A program made the translations under genes and the position numbers. Under the pieces are notes generated by a model. The model searched no databases. It was not told the DNA's origin and saw nothing but the letters and a program-made list of their open reading frames with translations. 64,000 nt of DNA from Hymenopellis radicata (lineage: Eukaryota > Basidiomycota > Agaricomycetes > Agaricales > Physalacriaceae). The stretch spans positions 124,001 through 188,000 of the forward strand of contig JADNRX010000017.1 of the NCBI GenBank assembly GCA_015501595.1. The letters run 5' to 3'. This document shows, one piece after another, positions 1-11,773 of the stretch (its first letter is position 1; each line of letters opens with the position of its first letter).

Positions 1-1423
1 AACGGACATCCGAGGAGCTCTAGCGGCGCGACTAGTCCTACTCTTAGCGAAGGTGGCGAGAGCATGGGAGGTTGGGGTAGTCCCCGACAACGCTCTGTCA
101 CTCTAGGATCTCCCGGCGCCCATGAGAAAGAGCGAGGACGCCGTGGTAGCGGAAGCTACTATAACGTGAGCTCCATGTCCACGAATGACATAGTCTCTGT
201 CTCATCCCTCATTTAGGCTGCTCTCAACGGCACTCTCAACTTCTCCATGCGTTATGATGATCTTTCGAGCCTTACCCCAGTTGTACGCAAGGAGGTTTTG
301 ACGGGTGATCTCAGCCGTCGGGTCAAGGCGATGGGAACGGTGGATCCCGCCAACATTGATACCCTCGTAGACGCCCTTGTTGGCATTTCTCTGAGCGATG
401 TGGTAGCATGCATTGAAGACCCTGTCAAGTTGGCTGACAAGGTCGAGACCTTGAAGCTCTCGCTCAATATTGCGTCTCCGCCCAAGTCGCGATCGCCATC
501 CGTCCCTGGGTCTCGCGACTCTAGTTCGGATCCTAATAATCTCGCCGCCACCGCCAGCGCACCCGAATATCCCTCCACTCCCATCTCTGGTAATGGATCG
601 ATATCAACGCCACCCAGAACCTCATCACCCTCTGGCTCTGTTCCGCCTACATCCGAAAGAGACCGGATGATTGCCGCCGTGAAGAAATTGGAGACTACCC
701 GGCAATCCGAGCTCACCGATCTGTTGATGAGTCTACCCAAGCGCGAGCGCGCCATGTGCTTGTTCAACGTGGAGGTCCTTCGTGCCAAGCTTGATGATGC
801 GAAGTTGGTGCTAGAGAGTGAGGAGGACGAAGCCGCCGCGAATGAGACGCAAAAATTGCCTGTTACGCCGCAGTCGAAGAGGACAGCAGCGAAGGTTCAG
901 GACTCGCCTGTGACTCCTGATCTGTCATCGAGGGGACCGTCGGCGACGTCGTCACCTATGCCCAGTACTCCTGCTGGCCCGACTCATACCATCGCCGGGC
1001 TCGCCAAGCTTCCTGCAGCTGAGATCATTCGGATTGTGTCTAGTCCCACAGCAAGTATTCCGGTCGCCAAGGCTGACCCTCTAGTCCAGCAGGCGACAGA
1101 CGAGTTCATCGACGGTCTCCTTGATAAGCCTTCATCCGTCCAAAAGCAACAACTTGGCGAGAAACTGTAAGTGTTCGTGTTCCAAGTGAGATACTGCTAT
1201 TGACTCTCTACATCAGATTCAAAGTGGTCAAGTCGTTTGGGATCAAAGGAGCTGTGGGTCACCAACCGTCATTCATCCGTTTTCAGCTTCTTACCCTTGT
1301 TTTCAGCCCAAGATCACTGTCGCGCTACTCGACCAAGAAGATCTCCGTGCCCTGGCACATCTGATGAACAGCTACCCTGCTGTCCTCAAGGACAAGGCGC
1401 AGGCGTTGGTCGTGCCCAAATAA
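1..1423 (+). CDS. Rrm4-like RNA-binding protein, C-terminal part with MLLE domains (5' end outside window)
   Basis: The reading frame is open from base 1, so the N-terminal part (RRM domains are expected in this family) lies outside. Introns are read at 166-216, 1167-1216 and 1254-1306, each GT-AG and about 50 bp. Three helical blocks resemble MLLE (PABC) domains: one starting near 'MRYDDLSSL', a second near 'RDRMIAAVKKLE', and a C-terminal one across the last two introns ('QKQQLGEKLFKVV', then 'PKITVALLDQEDL') that is closest to a canonical MLLE. Ser/Pro-rich linkers separate them. Such an array is known from Ustilago Rrm4, which links mRNA to endosomes through PAM2-like peptides. A poly(A)-binding protein is the alternative, but three MLLE-like blocks with long linkers fit Rrm4 better. 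Endosomal transport here is inferred from the family. Confidence 0.72.
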
Positions 1424-3895
1424 GCCAAAAACAAGGTCCTTGCGCCACGCCAATTTTCCTCCTCCTATACATTTTCCTCATACTCTAGCATCCCAACACT
1501 CATTCCTGCTTTCATGGGATTTCCAAATGATATTTTTTATTGCTACCCACTTGGATCTACATTTACCCTTACCGTACAATTAGTCTTCTTTTTTCCCCGA
1601 GCTGTCCTATATACTCTTGCCTGCTTTCCCATCCCCCGCTCTCATACTGCCGACCCGCTGCCATTGCTATCCGCACATCACCTGTTACGAATTTTGACGA
1701 CCTTCCTGATTAATATTTTTCTTACCCGAATTGTGTTTTCTCCGAGTATTTTGCATTCAGTTCGCGTGGATATATAGGTATTGGGGTTGATGAATATGGA
1801 TTGTTTTACAATGTGTGGCGGTGGTTGATTGGGGATTCGTGGAAAGTCTTGCGTTCTTCGGTGCCGCAAGGGTAGGACGGCGATCAGCTGTTGTGCCTTT
1901 AATGGTCATGGTAGCACGTGTAAGTGTGGCACGAATTACGGAGTCTTCATTCTTAGGATTAGGATGAATGTTCGGCGAAGATTTTGTCCGAATTGGGTTG
2001 CTTCTTTGTTCACCGCAGTTGCTCACGGGCCCTAATAGAAGTCTAGGTGGGGAAGTGTGGCGATGTCTACTACCCTATATCTCTATACACCCCATTTCCA
2101 GGCAGGCATTTGTTCGGCAACAGCCTCAGTCGGGGGAATCCGAAAGAATGTATCATGCGCGTCTAACAGGCCACACAGACTTGCTAGTCGCCGTCTTGAA
2201 AATGGCGCGGGCTCCGTGTAGTCCCCACCTCGAAAATTTTTCGTGTACGCGGTGCTCTCTAGTTCAGGAGCAGCGATCAGCGATCATCAACTACATACTC
2301 GGTAGCTGCTAGTCTGGCTCGGAGCATTGGACCCACCATGCTGTGCATACTAGGGCGTACCTAATTCCGCCGGGGAAGGAAAAGGGCACTGCACTGCGAT
2401 ACATGTGCTATGAACCTACCGCTTTTGGTTTCCTTGGATGTGGGAGGGGTCCAAGTAGGCGTTCGGCGCGTATGAATCAAGGGACGCCTATTGAAATGGA
2501 GTGAGTATCATCAGGAACACAGTGTATATGGACGGTGAATCCCAACCCGGTGCTCTTACAATGACATTGTGCAGTCCGTAGAGTAGGGTCGGCATTGCAA
2601 AATCGGGCGAACAATGGGATTTTAATGCCTGAGGGGGCCTGAAGTACGTGGAGATGGACGGATATGGAAGTTTTGACGCGTTGTGTGTCCAGTTGCGCAC
2701 GGGGACGGTGGACGGTACTGGTTATCAGCATCGCCAGACTCGGAACGGTACTATCAGATCATCAGTCGGATGTCATTAAAGCGTGGATGCCAACTATTCT
2801 ATCGCACCCATGTTCTCTCCATGAAGTTAGGACCCATCTGATCAAAGAGGACTCAAGTATTCCTGCAGGAGACAATAACCCCACACGACCTTTTGACAAA
2901 CCTGAGTGTGTAGACTGATGCAACACGCAGGCGCGAGAAAAGTGGGGCAAACATTGTAGACGGTTATGGGTGCATATTTGCCATGAGTCTGCCTCGAGGT
3001 GATCTACAAATCCCCAGGTCAGAAAAGACAATAAGAGGGGCACGAGGCGGGCCCACAACACTATCGAGCGTGCACATCGGAGAGGTCAACTTCGCCCCGG
3101 AGATGATTCATTTGCACCAAATGGACTGACATGTTCCGCATGTCAATCTCGGAGAACAACAACCTATCCCAGAACAAAGAAAGCTGCAACTGAATGGAGG
3201 GTGATGTACTGAATAGGGTATGATTGGCGCCGAACTAGCTGACTCGACTTCGTGTGACTCTGAGCTCGAATCGAAGCACCTGGGTCTGGAGACCTGAAAA
3301 GAGTATTCCTTGTTCAAGTCCTTGCACCGGTCGTATCAAGGCGGCTTTCAAGTATCTACGAAACGTTGCAAGAACGATGGCAACTTGAAGCGCGTGCATG
3401 ACGCCGTCGATACCATGATGGGATTCAACTGATTGTCCTAGTCACGGTCCCTTAATACACCTCGCGTTTCGGTGATCCAGATCACTGCATGCGAGCCAAT
3501 AGTCTCAAGGCCCTTTCAGTTTGAAGGCCTACCGGAAAGCCCATTCCGCCTTTCAGAGCCGTAAAGGGAGATGGAATCAATGGGTCGTCCACACGGTCCA
3601 AAACGTAAGAGAAAAGGAGACGAAAGTGCGCGCTACATGAGCCAGAGAACAAGTAAGGAGCAAGCCTGAAAGTGACGAGAGTAACGAGCGGAAGGAAACG
3701 GGTTGATCAAATCTGGCAGTCCCGAGCTATACCCATTTGGACAGGCCCGGACAGAATGAATTCCTCGATCACAGATCCCAACTTGGCCACTGTATGTCAT
3801 GATCTGGCAACCGTATAAAGATTTGCTAATAATGCTGTTGGGAACCTCTGGCGCCTTTACCTCCTTCCCCCTTTGTGGCCTGCCTATAAAACACC
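1424..3895. other. Intergenic, nothing recognised
   Basis: The first 300 bases after the stop codon are pyrimidine-rich and look like a 3' UTR. No frame in the remainder could be joined into a convincing spliced protein, and I see no tRNA, repeat or transposon end. Confidence 0.5.
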
Positions 3896-4827
3896 ATGTA
3901 CCGCGGCCATTCCTTTAGTGATCCCGGCCCCTTCTCCCAGGCGATGCGTTCTGCTGCGACCAACTCGTCGTCTCTACAGCTCCCTCGCCAGCTGGAGCGA
4001 CCACCGTTCCAGCCCGAAAGAACACGCCAGGCGCTCATATCTGCTGATCCAGATTTGGAGAATGTCCCCCTTCCATTCATCAGACACAGCCTGCGGGACA
4101 AATTCCAAGAGTGCGTATTTATCGTGCGCCACCTCTCTTTCCTGCTAAAGACATATCTTAGAATGATGAATGGACGAAACAGCCTGTCCCCTTCTCACCT
4201 TCCCACTCACTGTCCTGCCCATCTTCATCCCGACCTCTTTGACGGTACCGCTGTTGAAGTCATCGGCAACGGCCTCGTTCCCCACACATGCCTTGGCGAT
4301 ATGCGCGCTCAACGATCCTGATCAGCCTGCGCTTATATTTCCGATACACTGCCTCGTGTTTTCCGCGCACTGCAGCCTCTGCCTCCCCCCCTACTACGAT
4401 CCGAAAGAGTCCGCCATCTATTTGCCAGTTCAAATACTCCAGCTCCCTCGCCGCGCGCGTTCGTCATCCTATACGAGTACATGTACACCCAGCGCCTTGA
4501 TAGTGTTCTAAAAAAGCTCATTCCTCTTCCGCCCGACTTTCTCCAAGACTCGCTGAGTCACACCGCTGTCATTGAAGCTCGCGATTCGAAATCGACCATG
4601 CTCAGACTCGGTATGCATCTTTATGCCTGCGAGAACGGGAGCATATCCGGACTCATGAACCATGCATCTCATGTGAAGGACCTGTGGCAGGACATGGTCA
4701 AACTTCGCATGTACATGCTTGATTTATGGACACACTTGATCTCGCATGGGACATCGTCGTGTGCGCGTTCCACTTAGCGTCAGGGCGTCGGAGACAAAAC
4801 CCTTTCGGGCATCGTGATTTTGTTTAG
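3896..4827 (+). pseudogene. clp1: clp1 (clampless protein 1) homologue, frameshifted
   Basis: Successive blocks in changing frames match the order of conserved Clp1 segments: an N-terminal 'SADPDLENVPLPFIRHSL' region, 'SFPTHALAICAL', 'FPIHCLVFSAHC', 'LPVQILQLP', 'FVILYEYMYTQRLD', 'HVKDLWQDMVKLRM' and, after a last shift, 'LAWDIVVCAFHLA'. Clp1 acts in clamp-cell formation and dikaryotic growth downstream of the A mating-type genes. Three breaks are seen: the frame cannot be bridged by a normal intron between 4110 and 4185 (a 51-bp GT-AG intron at 4111-4161 leaves the wrong frame), one base appears missing near 4450 in a C run, and one near 4737. The third frame ends at TAG 4825-4827. Either a decayed gene or three consensus errors. 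The family call rests on recalled motif order. Confidence 0.65.
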
Positions 4828-5956
4828 CGGGCTGTCTTGTTACTGTATCCATATCCGTTTTGATGATACCCGATTCGCATTGCCATGATCCCTTGACGCT
4901 ACCCCATGTATCACTAAAATTCGCACGGTCGTCGACGTTCTGTATCAATTATATTATTATGTCTTGCAGAAATCTCGCTACACACGCCTATTCAGAATGT
5001 GGCGCAAATTATGGTTGATAAAGGTCCGCGATGTGATCAAGATCGGCATAGCTGTGATATATCAGAAATAGCTTCTATCCCGAAGACGTGGCGCATACCA
5101 AGCGATGATCAGTTGATGTGGACATGCCTGCCCAGTTGCATGGAGAACTTTGGCTTCAGTCCAAAGAAAGTCACGTAAAGGAACCTGCAAATAACGTTCT
5201 GGTCAATATTGGGGTCTCAAGATTCGCTCTTCCCGCACACACCCTGGAATGATGGTCCGTCGCTTGTGTGTGTCTACGTATTACCATCGCTTGTCAAGGG
5301 GGTCACCGAGCTCTGGCATTCTAGAACTCACGCGTTATTCTGGGACCCTGTAGGCTAGCAAAGAATTGGTCGATACGGAAGAGCATGGATTAGTTTGAAG
5401 TGGTACTCACTGAAATGGCATGACGGTTCGTTGCCAAGTAGTAGTAGGCGGCCAAGAGAAGTTGCGCCACGAGGTGACGTCATGCCTCGTTGGTTCCGCG
5501 TGACGCGCTCGGTCTAGACGCGTCGCGACGGCAAGACAGGAAAGTTTTAACAAGCGAGTGTGGGGACGAAGGGTGGTATGTTGAGTAATTCCTGTGGTTG
5601 CGAGAGAAGGCGAGGAAGCAGTAAATACGTGTGAAGAGCAATTCAGCCAGAGGGATGATGACAAGTCTACCAAACCCTACTCGACATGACCCAAGTGACC
5701 CAAAATTATTGTACTTGTCAGACAGAATTACGAGTTATCGCGTTGTAAGCCAGGGAACCTCGTCCAGTTACATCCCAATTTTCGACACGGTGGTTTGCAG
5801 ATTCGCTGGACTCGGAGATCTGCAGGACCCAAATCGACTTGCCCGAAATCAGTCTTGAATTGGCCGTCCGTGGGCGTAGCGGCATATTCAGCGTCAAGCA
5901 TTTCGACAACGATGTTGCGTAACGTTTCCACAATAGATATCGCTACGACGGTGTAG
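4828..5956. other. Intergenic, nothing firm
   Basis: A minus-strand open stretch at 5728-5991 ('RRILGGNAYTVVAISIV') could be an exon of an unknown small gene, but it has no recognisable motif and runs into the P450 fragment beside it. Nothing else is supported. Confidence 0.35.
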
Positions 5957-6150
5957 GCATTTCCACCTAAGATGCGGCGCTTAAGATTCAATCCATCATA
6001 ACTCGCCCACCCTCAGTTACCGTATGTAAGCCGAAGCGCGCAGAATTTTATTTAGTATTTACCCTCGAGCATATCTGACGCCTCATGCAGTATGTTTTCC
6101 ACCTCTGGGAATCTTGCTTGGAACGAACATTTGTGCGCGCAGAAACTTAC
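5957..6150 (-). pseudogene. Duplicated 3' fragment of the neighbouring P450 gene
   Basis: This stretch is nearly the same DNA as 9285-9510, the last exon and downstream region of the intact P450 on the same strand 3.3 kb away. On the minus strand it reads 'HKCSFQARFPEVENILHEA', the P450 C-terminal tail. Compared with the intact copy, three codons (Pro-Phe-Lys) before the Cys-Ser-Phe are missing, a 9-bp in-frame deletion, and a short insert in the downstream flank of the intact copy is absent here. No heme loop or other P450 part lies next to it, so it is a scrap left by duplication or loss of a tandem P450. Confidence 0.75.
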
Positions 6151-6479
6151 TTACATGTAGTTAATTAAGTCTACGAAGCCCCCAAGTCGACAGCCGCTGT
6201 CGGCGCGACGGTGCCATCGGTAAAGACTCTGGGACGGAGATGAGTACAAGCAGCATTAACCGTAGAACTTTTGCACATACTCAGGATGCTCGTCGCCGTA
6301 ACAACTGGAAACGTCCATGCACCATCGAGACCAGGACCATGAGGCACTCAAGAGTACCAGAGACCCTGAAACTGAATATATACGCATGTAAGAAAAGGGA
6401 AATGTCTACACACCTTGCACCTTTCGTGTTGTCTACGATGGTCACACTCAATGTACCAGATGATACAAGTATTCCCTCC

Positions 6480-6900
6480 AGTACAATCTTGTCCAACGCG
6501 GCAGTCCTCGTCCTACCGGTCGTCATGCTTGTGCTAGGAGTCGAGTCGTCCGGGCCCGGGAATGGGCTGTCCTCGTTCTCATCCTCATTCGGGTATCGTA
6601 TACCTCGTTCAGGCATCCTAATCATCGTCCTGGTACCTTAGTCCTCGTCCTATGGGTCACACTCGTCCAGTGGGTCGTCCCAGTTCAGCGAGTCATCCTC
6701 GTCCAGCGGATTGGCCACGTCCCTTGGGTATCGTCCAGCTCGAATGTCGTCACGTCCGGGTGTCGCCATCCTGGGTGAGCTCGTCCTCGTCCAGCGAGCG
6801 GTCCTCGTCACTAGGAGTCGTCAGTCGCCTGGGTATCGTCCAGCAGAGTGGCCTCGTCCTCCTCGTGGGCCTCCAGTATGCCCATCGTCGCGTATCGGGA
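6480..6900. repeat. Degenerate TCGTCC-rich low-complexity tract
   Basis: The plus strand repeats loose versions of 'CTCGTCCAGCG' and 'GGGTATCGTCC' over about 400 bases. On the minus strand this gives Asp/Glu-rich peptide (for example 'EDRSLDEDELTQDGD'), so it may be part of an acidic protein gene read leftwards to about 6280. No start, domain or clear splice chain could be fixed. Confidence 0.4.
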
Positions 6901-7201
6901 ACCATCGCATAAGGTGACAAGACCTGCTCGTGGCAAGGCGCAGGCAATGGGAGAAGGGCGACCATGACGGTGGCGGAGCAAGAGGCTGAAGGAGGCCGAG
7001 GCATACGTCATCGATTTGTGACTTAGACGCGAAAAGGAACCTTAGACGCTTTGGCAAGCCAACTAAGACAGTGTTATCGACCGAAGCTCAAAAATAGGCG
7101 AGTCCCTGCCAACACCTCTCAACATCTATCAACAGAATCAACCTCTACCGTTTTTCTCCCAACAGAAAGTTCACTGAGCTGTAACTTTTGCTGCGACTAC
7201 A

Positions 7202-9385
7202 ATGGCAACTGTTCCTGTTGGGTCCAACGAACCCAACTCCTTCACATTAGCATTACTGTCCAAAGACCACGCTCCCCTCTGCTGTCTTTTCCGCTTTCCC
7301 ATTACCCGAAAACGCCGCAATATTCCCTCCTTTGTAGCTGAAACTCTCAAAATTCTGGACGTTATTCGACTTGCGGGACTCTTCTTCGGCATATTTTCCT
7401 TCCCTTTGGGTTTGGAGACCGAAAAGCTACCCCCGCTCGTTACATGGATTAGCGCTCACGAGGACGTTGCCGGTGTCATCCAGAACGAAGACATCACCAA
7501 TACTTTGAAGGATGTATCTGTCAGCGAGTGGAAGGGCCGTACTATTTGGCTACGATTCCGAGGGAAAGAGCCAGGCATGTTGTCCATCTCTCTTCGATGT
7601 CTGGGAAATCAGAGATCTTGTCATTTAGAACCACCTCACTCTGTTGCTGAACGCATTATCCAATCACTGATGCAAGCACAACGAGACAAGCGTCCGAACC
7701 TGGAGACGGTGAGTTGATACTATTTGACAGGGATTCTCTTCTTAGTCTTTTGAAGCTCCGAAAGCAGTTCACGAACGACTTCCACAAGCCGGCCGATATC
7801 TGCGAATTCAGTGGCGATGCATTAGCTGTTGAGCTGATGCACATTATACCTTTTGAGCTGGGTTCCAGTCTCATATATGGCACTCTCAAGGCCATCCAGA
7901 ACCGTGCCAATACCATTTTGGCAGCTTGTGTGAGTCTATTATTTTTCTTTCCCATTTCGTTGTCCTCAAACAAAGTGAAAGGAATCCCAATTAGTTTCGT
8001 TTGATACTTCTGAACCTATCATTGGGAATCTGCTGCTGTACAATCCATCGCAGTGGGGTGCAATCTTCGTAGATGGCCCGGTGCGCACCATCAACCAAAC
8101 TGCCAACTTCCTTGTTGGGTCAGCGGTGGTGCATAAAGTAGCAGACGAACTGCACGGGGTGTTATTCAGCACTAACGTATGTTCCTCCAACTCAACTGAA
8201 AGATTTAAGTTTGAATTTCTGTGCTACTAGCCGCGACTTTGGCTCGCCGAAACCGTCACACACTCTCTGACGGCATTCACAAAGGAGGTGTCTCACAACC
8301 TTTTGCCATCGGGTACGACGCCGCTGACTGAGCTCGAGTCCGACCATGAACGGACCGCATTCTTGATATGGTCACTCGCAGATGCTGCGACATTATATCT
8401 AAGATATGCTATGCCACAGTTGCGGGAACAAGTGGACTCGGTTGTTGCACGAATTTTAGCAGAAAAGGATGCTCTGAAGCGGAAAAGAGAAAAGGAAGAA
8501 GACGAAGAAGAAGAACGGCCCAAGTGCAAGAAAGCGAAGCCGGTGAAAGAGGACACTACGAAGAAGGGCCCTGACAATGGGAACGACGATGGCGGGTCGT
8601 CTGGCGCTTGGGAGGGCTTGCTGACCCATCCAGACGACTTGGACTATGTCGAGGATGATGAGGATGCCGTCGATGAACGCGAGCTGACACCGGAGTCAAG
8701 GAAGATAATTGGAGATTTGTATCCAGGACTCGGTGTCAGCGAGGCCGTTGAACGGCATGAGGCTATGCATGAGAAAGCCGTGCATTTTTATTTATGTTGT
8801 GCAACTGGGCTGCATAGTAAATACTTTTCTTCCTTCGTTCTACATAAGCGGACAGAATACGATAATCCTTTGCTCAGAACTCTCCAATATACTTGTACGG
8901 GGTTTGTCCGCCAGTCATCAAATTCGGAAGCTAAGGTTCCTGAGTATTGCACGAGCTTAGGCATGTCAATTGAAGGGAAAAAAGGTTGGGAAGAGAGGCT
9001 GAAACTTGCTAGCTTAGCATCTCCTCGCCAACCTCAGCCCCGTCCCCGTGGTTGGGCCGCCTCGAGGCGCTGTCTTGCGGCGGCGGTGGCCAACTCCCGT
9101 ACCGCTCACCCTCGGCCGACGCGCCGAGCTGTTCCAGTGCGCTATCCGTATCTCCCGCACGGTCTCTTGCAGGTAATGTTGGACGCAGAGATACTCCCAC
9201 ACCCAATCAATCTCGAAAGACGAATCCTCGTTCCAGCACTGCAAACGCCGGATATGTCCATTGTTGTCGTGCAGCTCGAGCTATGCATTTCCACCTCAGA
9301 TGCGGCGCTTAAGAATAAATCCAGGACCAGATCATTCGTTTTCATTGTCGTGATTCTGCATCATAACTCGCCCGCCCGCAGGTAA
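7202..9385 (+). CDS. Hypothetical protein, several introns, acidic/basic C-terminal half
   Basis: I do not recognise this gene. The start at 7202 opens a long exon ending at 7708. A 59-bp intron (7709-7767) joins it in phase to 'FTNDFHKPADICEF', a further intron follows near 7930, and another before 'PRLWLAETVTHSL' (about 8232). The protein is helix-rich, with a charged stretch at roughly residues 380-430 (runs of Glu/Asp and Lys/Arg) that looks like a nuclear or nucleic-acid-associated linker. The frame stays open to 9385, but the last 120 codons, Pro/Arg-rich and overlapping the region downstream of the P450, may not be translated; the true end may lie near 8800-9000. It converges on the P450 gene. 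No transmembrane segment or catalytic motif is evident. Confidence 0.5.
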
Positions 9386-9402
9386 GCCGAAGCGCGCAGA
9401 AT

Positions 9403-11773
9403 TTTATTTACCCTCGAGCATATCTGACGCCTCATGCAGTATGTTTTCCACCTCTGGGAATCTTGCTTGGAACGAACATTTAAACGGTTTGTGCGCGCTT
9501 CAGAAACCAGTCAGCCAACCGCCGCCGTTGTAACAAGCGCGGAAACCTACATGACAACTCCCCCGTAGACGTATTGATTAGGAGCGGGTGGGTTTTCGGC
9601 GTGTATCGTGAACGCCCACAGTAGCGTTGCCGTGTAGATGAAGAGCGTATCGTTGGCGACATATCGGCCAAGACAGATCCTGAGCAGCGTAAGAACATTT
9701 CATGGGAATAAAGTTTAAGTGCAAACCTTCTGCCGAATCCCTAGGAGATTGATGATCAGTACGAATATCCACGGAAGAGAGCGGCGACGTACGAAGCTAG
9801 CATGACCTATTAGCGTAGTGAAAGGGTGAGTAGCACATATGGTAACAGCTTGCATGACCTTACCCTCTGTAAATTCGAAGTCAGACTTGAACTCACGCAT
9901 CTGAGGTATACATCTGTCCTTACCATCTCTTGTATCCGATGCCATTTTCCCCATACGACCGGATTCATCGAGGAAGCGCGATGGATTGAATTCATGCGCG
10001 TCTTCTCCCTGCCTCAGAGTCAGATATCAGAACGAGCAACAATGAAGAGAGCTACATAGACGTCGGGATCCCTGTTCATGCCCCTGGTAGCAAGACACCT
10101 CGGTCAATACGAACGGAGGCCGGGAAGCACTGGATTCAACGTACACGACATTGGGAATGCAGATAGTGCCTTTTGGAATGAACTGGCCCTTATACCAGTC
10201 GTCCTACCAAGAAAATGTAAGTGGCGTTTTAGACTGAAATAGTATATTCACTGACTTGAGTCGAAAGATGGGGTATGCCTGCACATAGAAGAAGTTAGCA
10301 TCTAGCGGGCGCCACTTCGAAGGAGGAAGCACCAAAAGGTGTCGCAAGACTCCATCGTATGCACTCCTTCACCGCCGCGCGAACGTATTGAAGGCGCTCC
10401 ATATCGTCAAAGTTCGGCGGCCTTTCCCTGCCAACGACCGCGTCGAGTTCTTTCTGACATTGAGCTTGTACTGAAGGATTGAGTACGAGAGCCAAAATCA
10501 ACCACCCGATAGTCCCATGAACCTGTCACAACTCAATCATACCATCACCGTGAGGCTAGAGAGCGGACGTACTGCATCAACGCCAGCGACGCTGGTGAAT
10601 GGTCAGTGGCCGATAACGCGTAGATGTCGAACAAGACAAACAGAAGAGACGCCGTCAACCAAGCGCAGTGTTCATTACTCAATTTATGCTGTGGTTGCCC
10701 TCTTGCCAGTAATCCGGAGAAACTGGGGCGCTCGGCCTCGCTATCCTGCGTAACGTAAGATATCATGATACAGCCAGAATGCAAGGAGACTCACGTCCAC
10801 AGAGAGAAAGAGGTCGACGAAAGTCTTCGTTGCTCGTTTAGAATGAGCTTCAGCTTTTCTCTTCCAAGGCGCGATTGAGCTGGGCAAGTGCTTCATCCAC
10901 GGGAAGAATTCAACAAGATAGGTGCCAGGAAACGCAGCGTATGCGATGGCGGATATAAGATCCTTCACCTCCGCAATAATGGGCGCATCAGTGGTCGAAG
11001 ACAATGTTGGGTGGTTATAAAGAATGCTTAGCATGACCGACGTGGTGGCTCTACGTTCCTAGCGTCAGCACTGGCCTTAAGGAACACCGACTTTGAATTC
11101 ATACCGCTCCAGTTCGCCTTCCCAGCTGTGCGAGGAAGGACTACAGCTAAGAAGGTTTCTGCATAGCAGAAGAGCCTCTTTCTGCTGCGTGGGTCGATAT
11201 ATCTGCGCTGCCTCCTTGCTGTGTATCGCTTCGTGTGCAACTTTGCGAGTGCGAATGTATCTTTTGAGAATCAGCGTCATATACGCACTATGCAGGGAAG
11301 GGAGAACGCACAGTTCATTGTAAGGCATGAAACCAGGAAACATGTTTCCACAAAGGATCTCCAGTGCGACTGAACCGCGTCTGAGAACGCATTGAAGACC
11401 GTTGCATGCAACTCACCGATCAATCGAGGCCGACTACTATACATGAATGAACGACGGTCCATTAAGTCCGCCGCTGCCTTATGGGTATGCAAAACAAGAA
11501 CACCTGTCCCCGCGAGATTGAGATAAGTCAGTGAGCCTGACGAACGGTCAGATGGTGCGAACGTAAGGAGCCGTACGTTATTCCATACTGACCATACGTC
11601 TTTTTCCACTGCAGAAAGGTATCCAGCCAATTGTCCGACGTGAGTTGCAGTAAACTCCTAATCCCAGGACCAGGCGGGAGGTGTTTAGAGCGCCGAGAAA
11701 AGATGTAGAGGACGGCGAAAATGCTGAGCACCCCAGACCCAAGCGCAGAGATTACGTTAATGGTTGTAGGCAT
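9403..11773 (-). CDS. Cytochrome P450 monooxygenase, intact, about 510 aa, 17 exons
   Basis: Heme-thiolate monooxygenase, anchored in the ER by an N-terminal membrane helix ('VLSIFAVLYIF') followed by the 'LPPGPG' hinge. All landmarks can be joined in frame through 16 introns of 47-61 bp: 'RPRLI', a C-helix region, 'AYLVEFFPWMKHLP'-like text ('GTYLVEFFPWMKHLP'), I-helix 'AGVDAV', K-helix 'KECIRW' (ExxR), 'DDWYKGQFIPKGT', 'MNRDPDVYGEDAHEFNPSRF', the heme loop 'FGFGRRICLG' with its Cys (split by two introns) and the tail 'KPFKCSFQARFPEV'. The stop is at 9403-9405. The start at 11773 is the first Met before the anchor. The usual I-helix Thr after the acidic residue is Ala. It follows the MFS transporter in tandem, so both may serve one secondary or detoxification pathway. 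Substrate unknown; resembles O-methylsterigmatocystin oxidoreductase-like fungal P450s. Confidence 0.9.
9864..9866 (-). other. Candidate 3-nt microexon in the P450
   Basis: Two back-to-back 57-bp introns, 9867-9923 and 9807-9863, both GT-AG with GTAAGG donors, leave an exon of only AGG. Including it restores the Glu of the conserved 'DEGH' block ahead of the heme loop. Skipping it gives one 117-bp intron and an in-frame protein lacking that Glu. Confidence 0.6.

Noticed and set aside
3300..3330. tRNA B-box-like GTTCAAGTCC
   Set aside because: No A box or cloverleaf could be drawn around it.
8990..9345. Minus-strand open frames between the unknown gene and the P450
   Set aside because: They overlap the P450 3' flank and show no domain or coding pattern.
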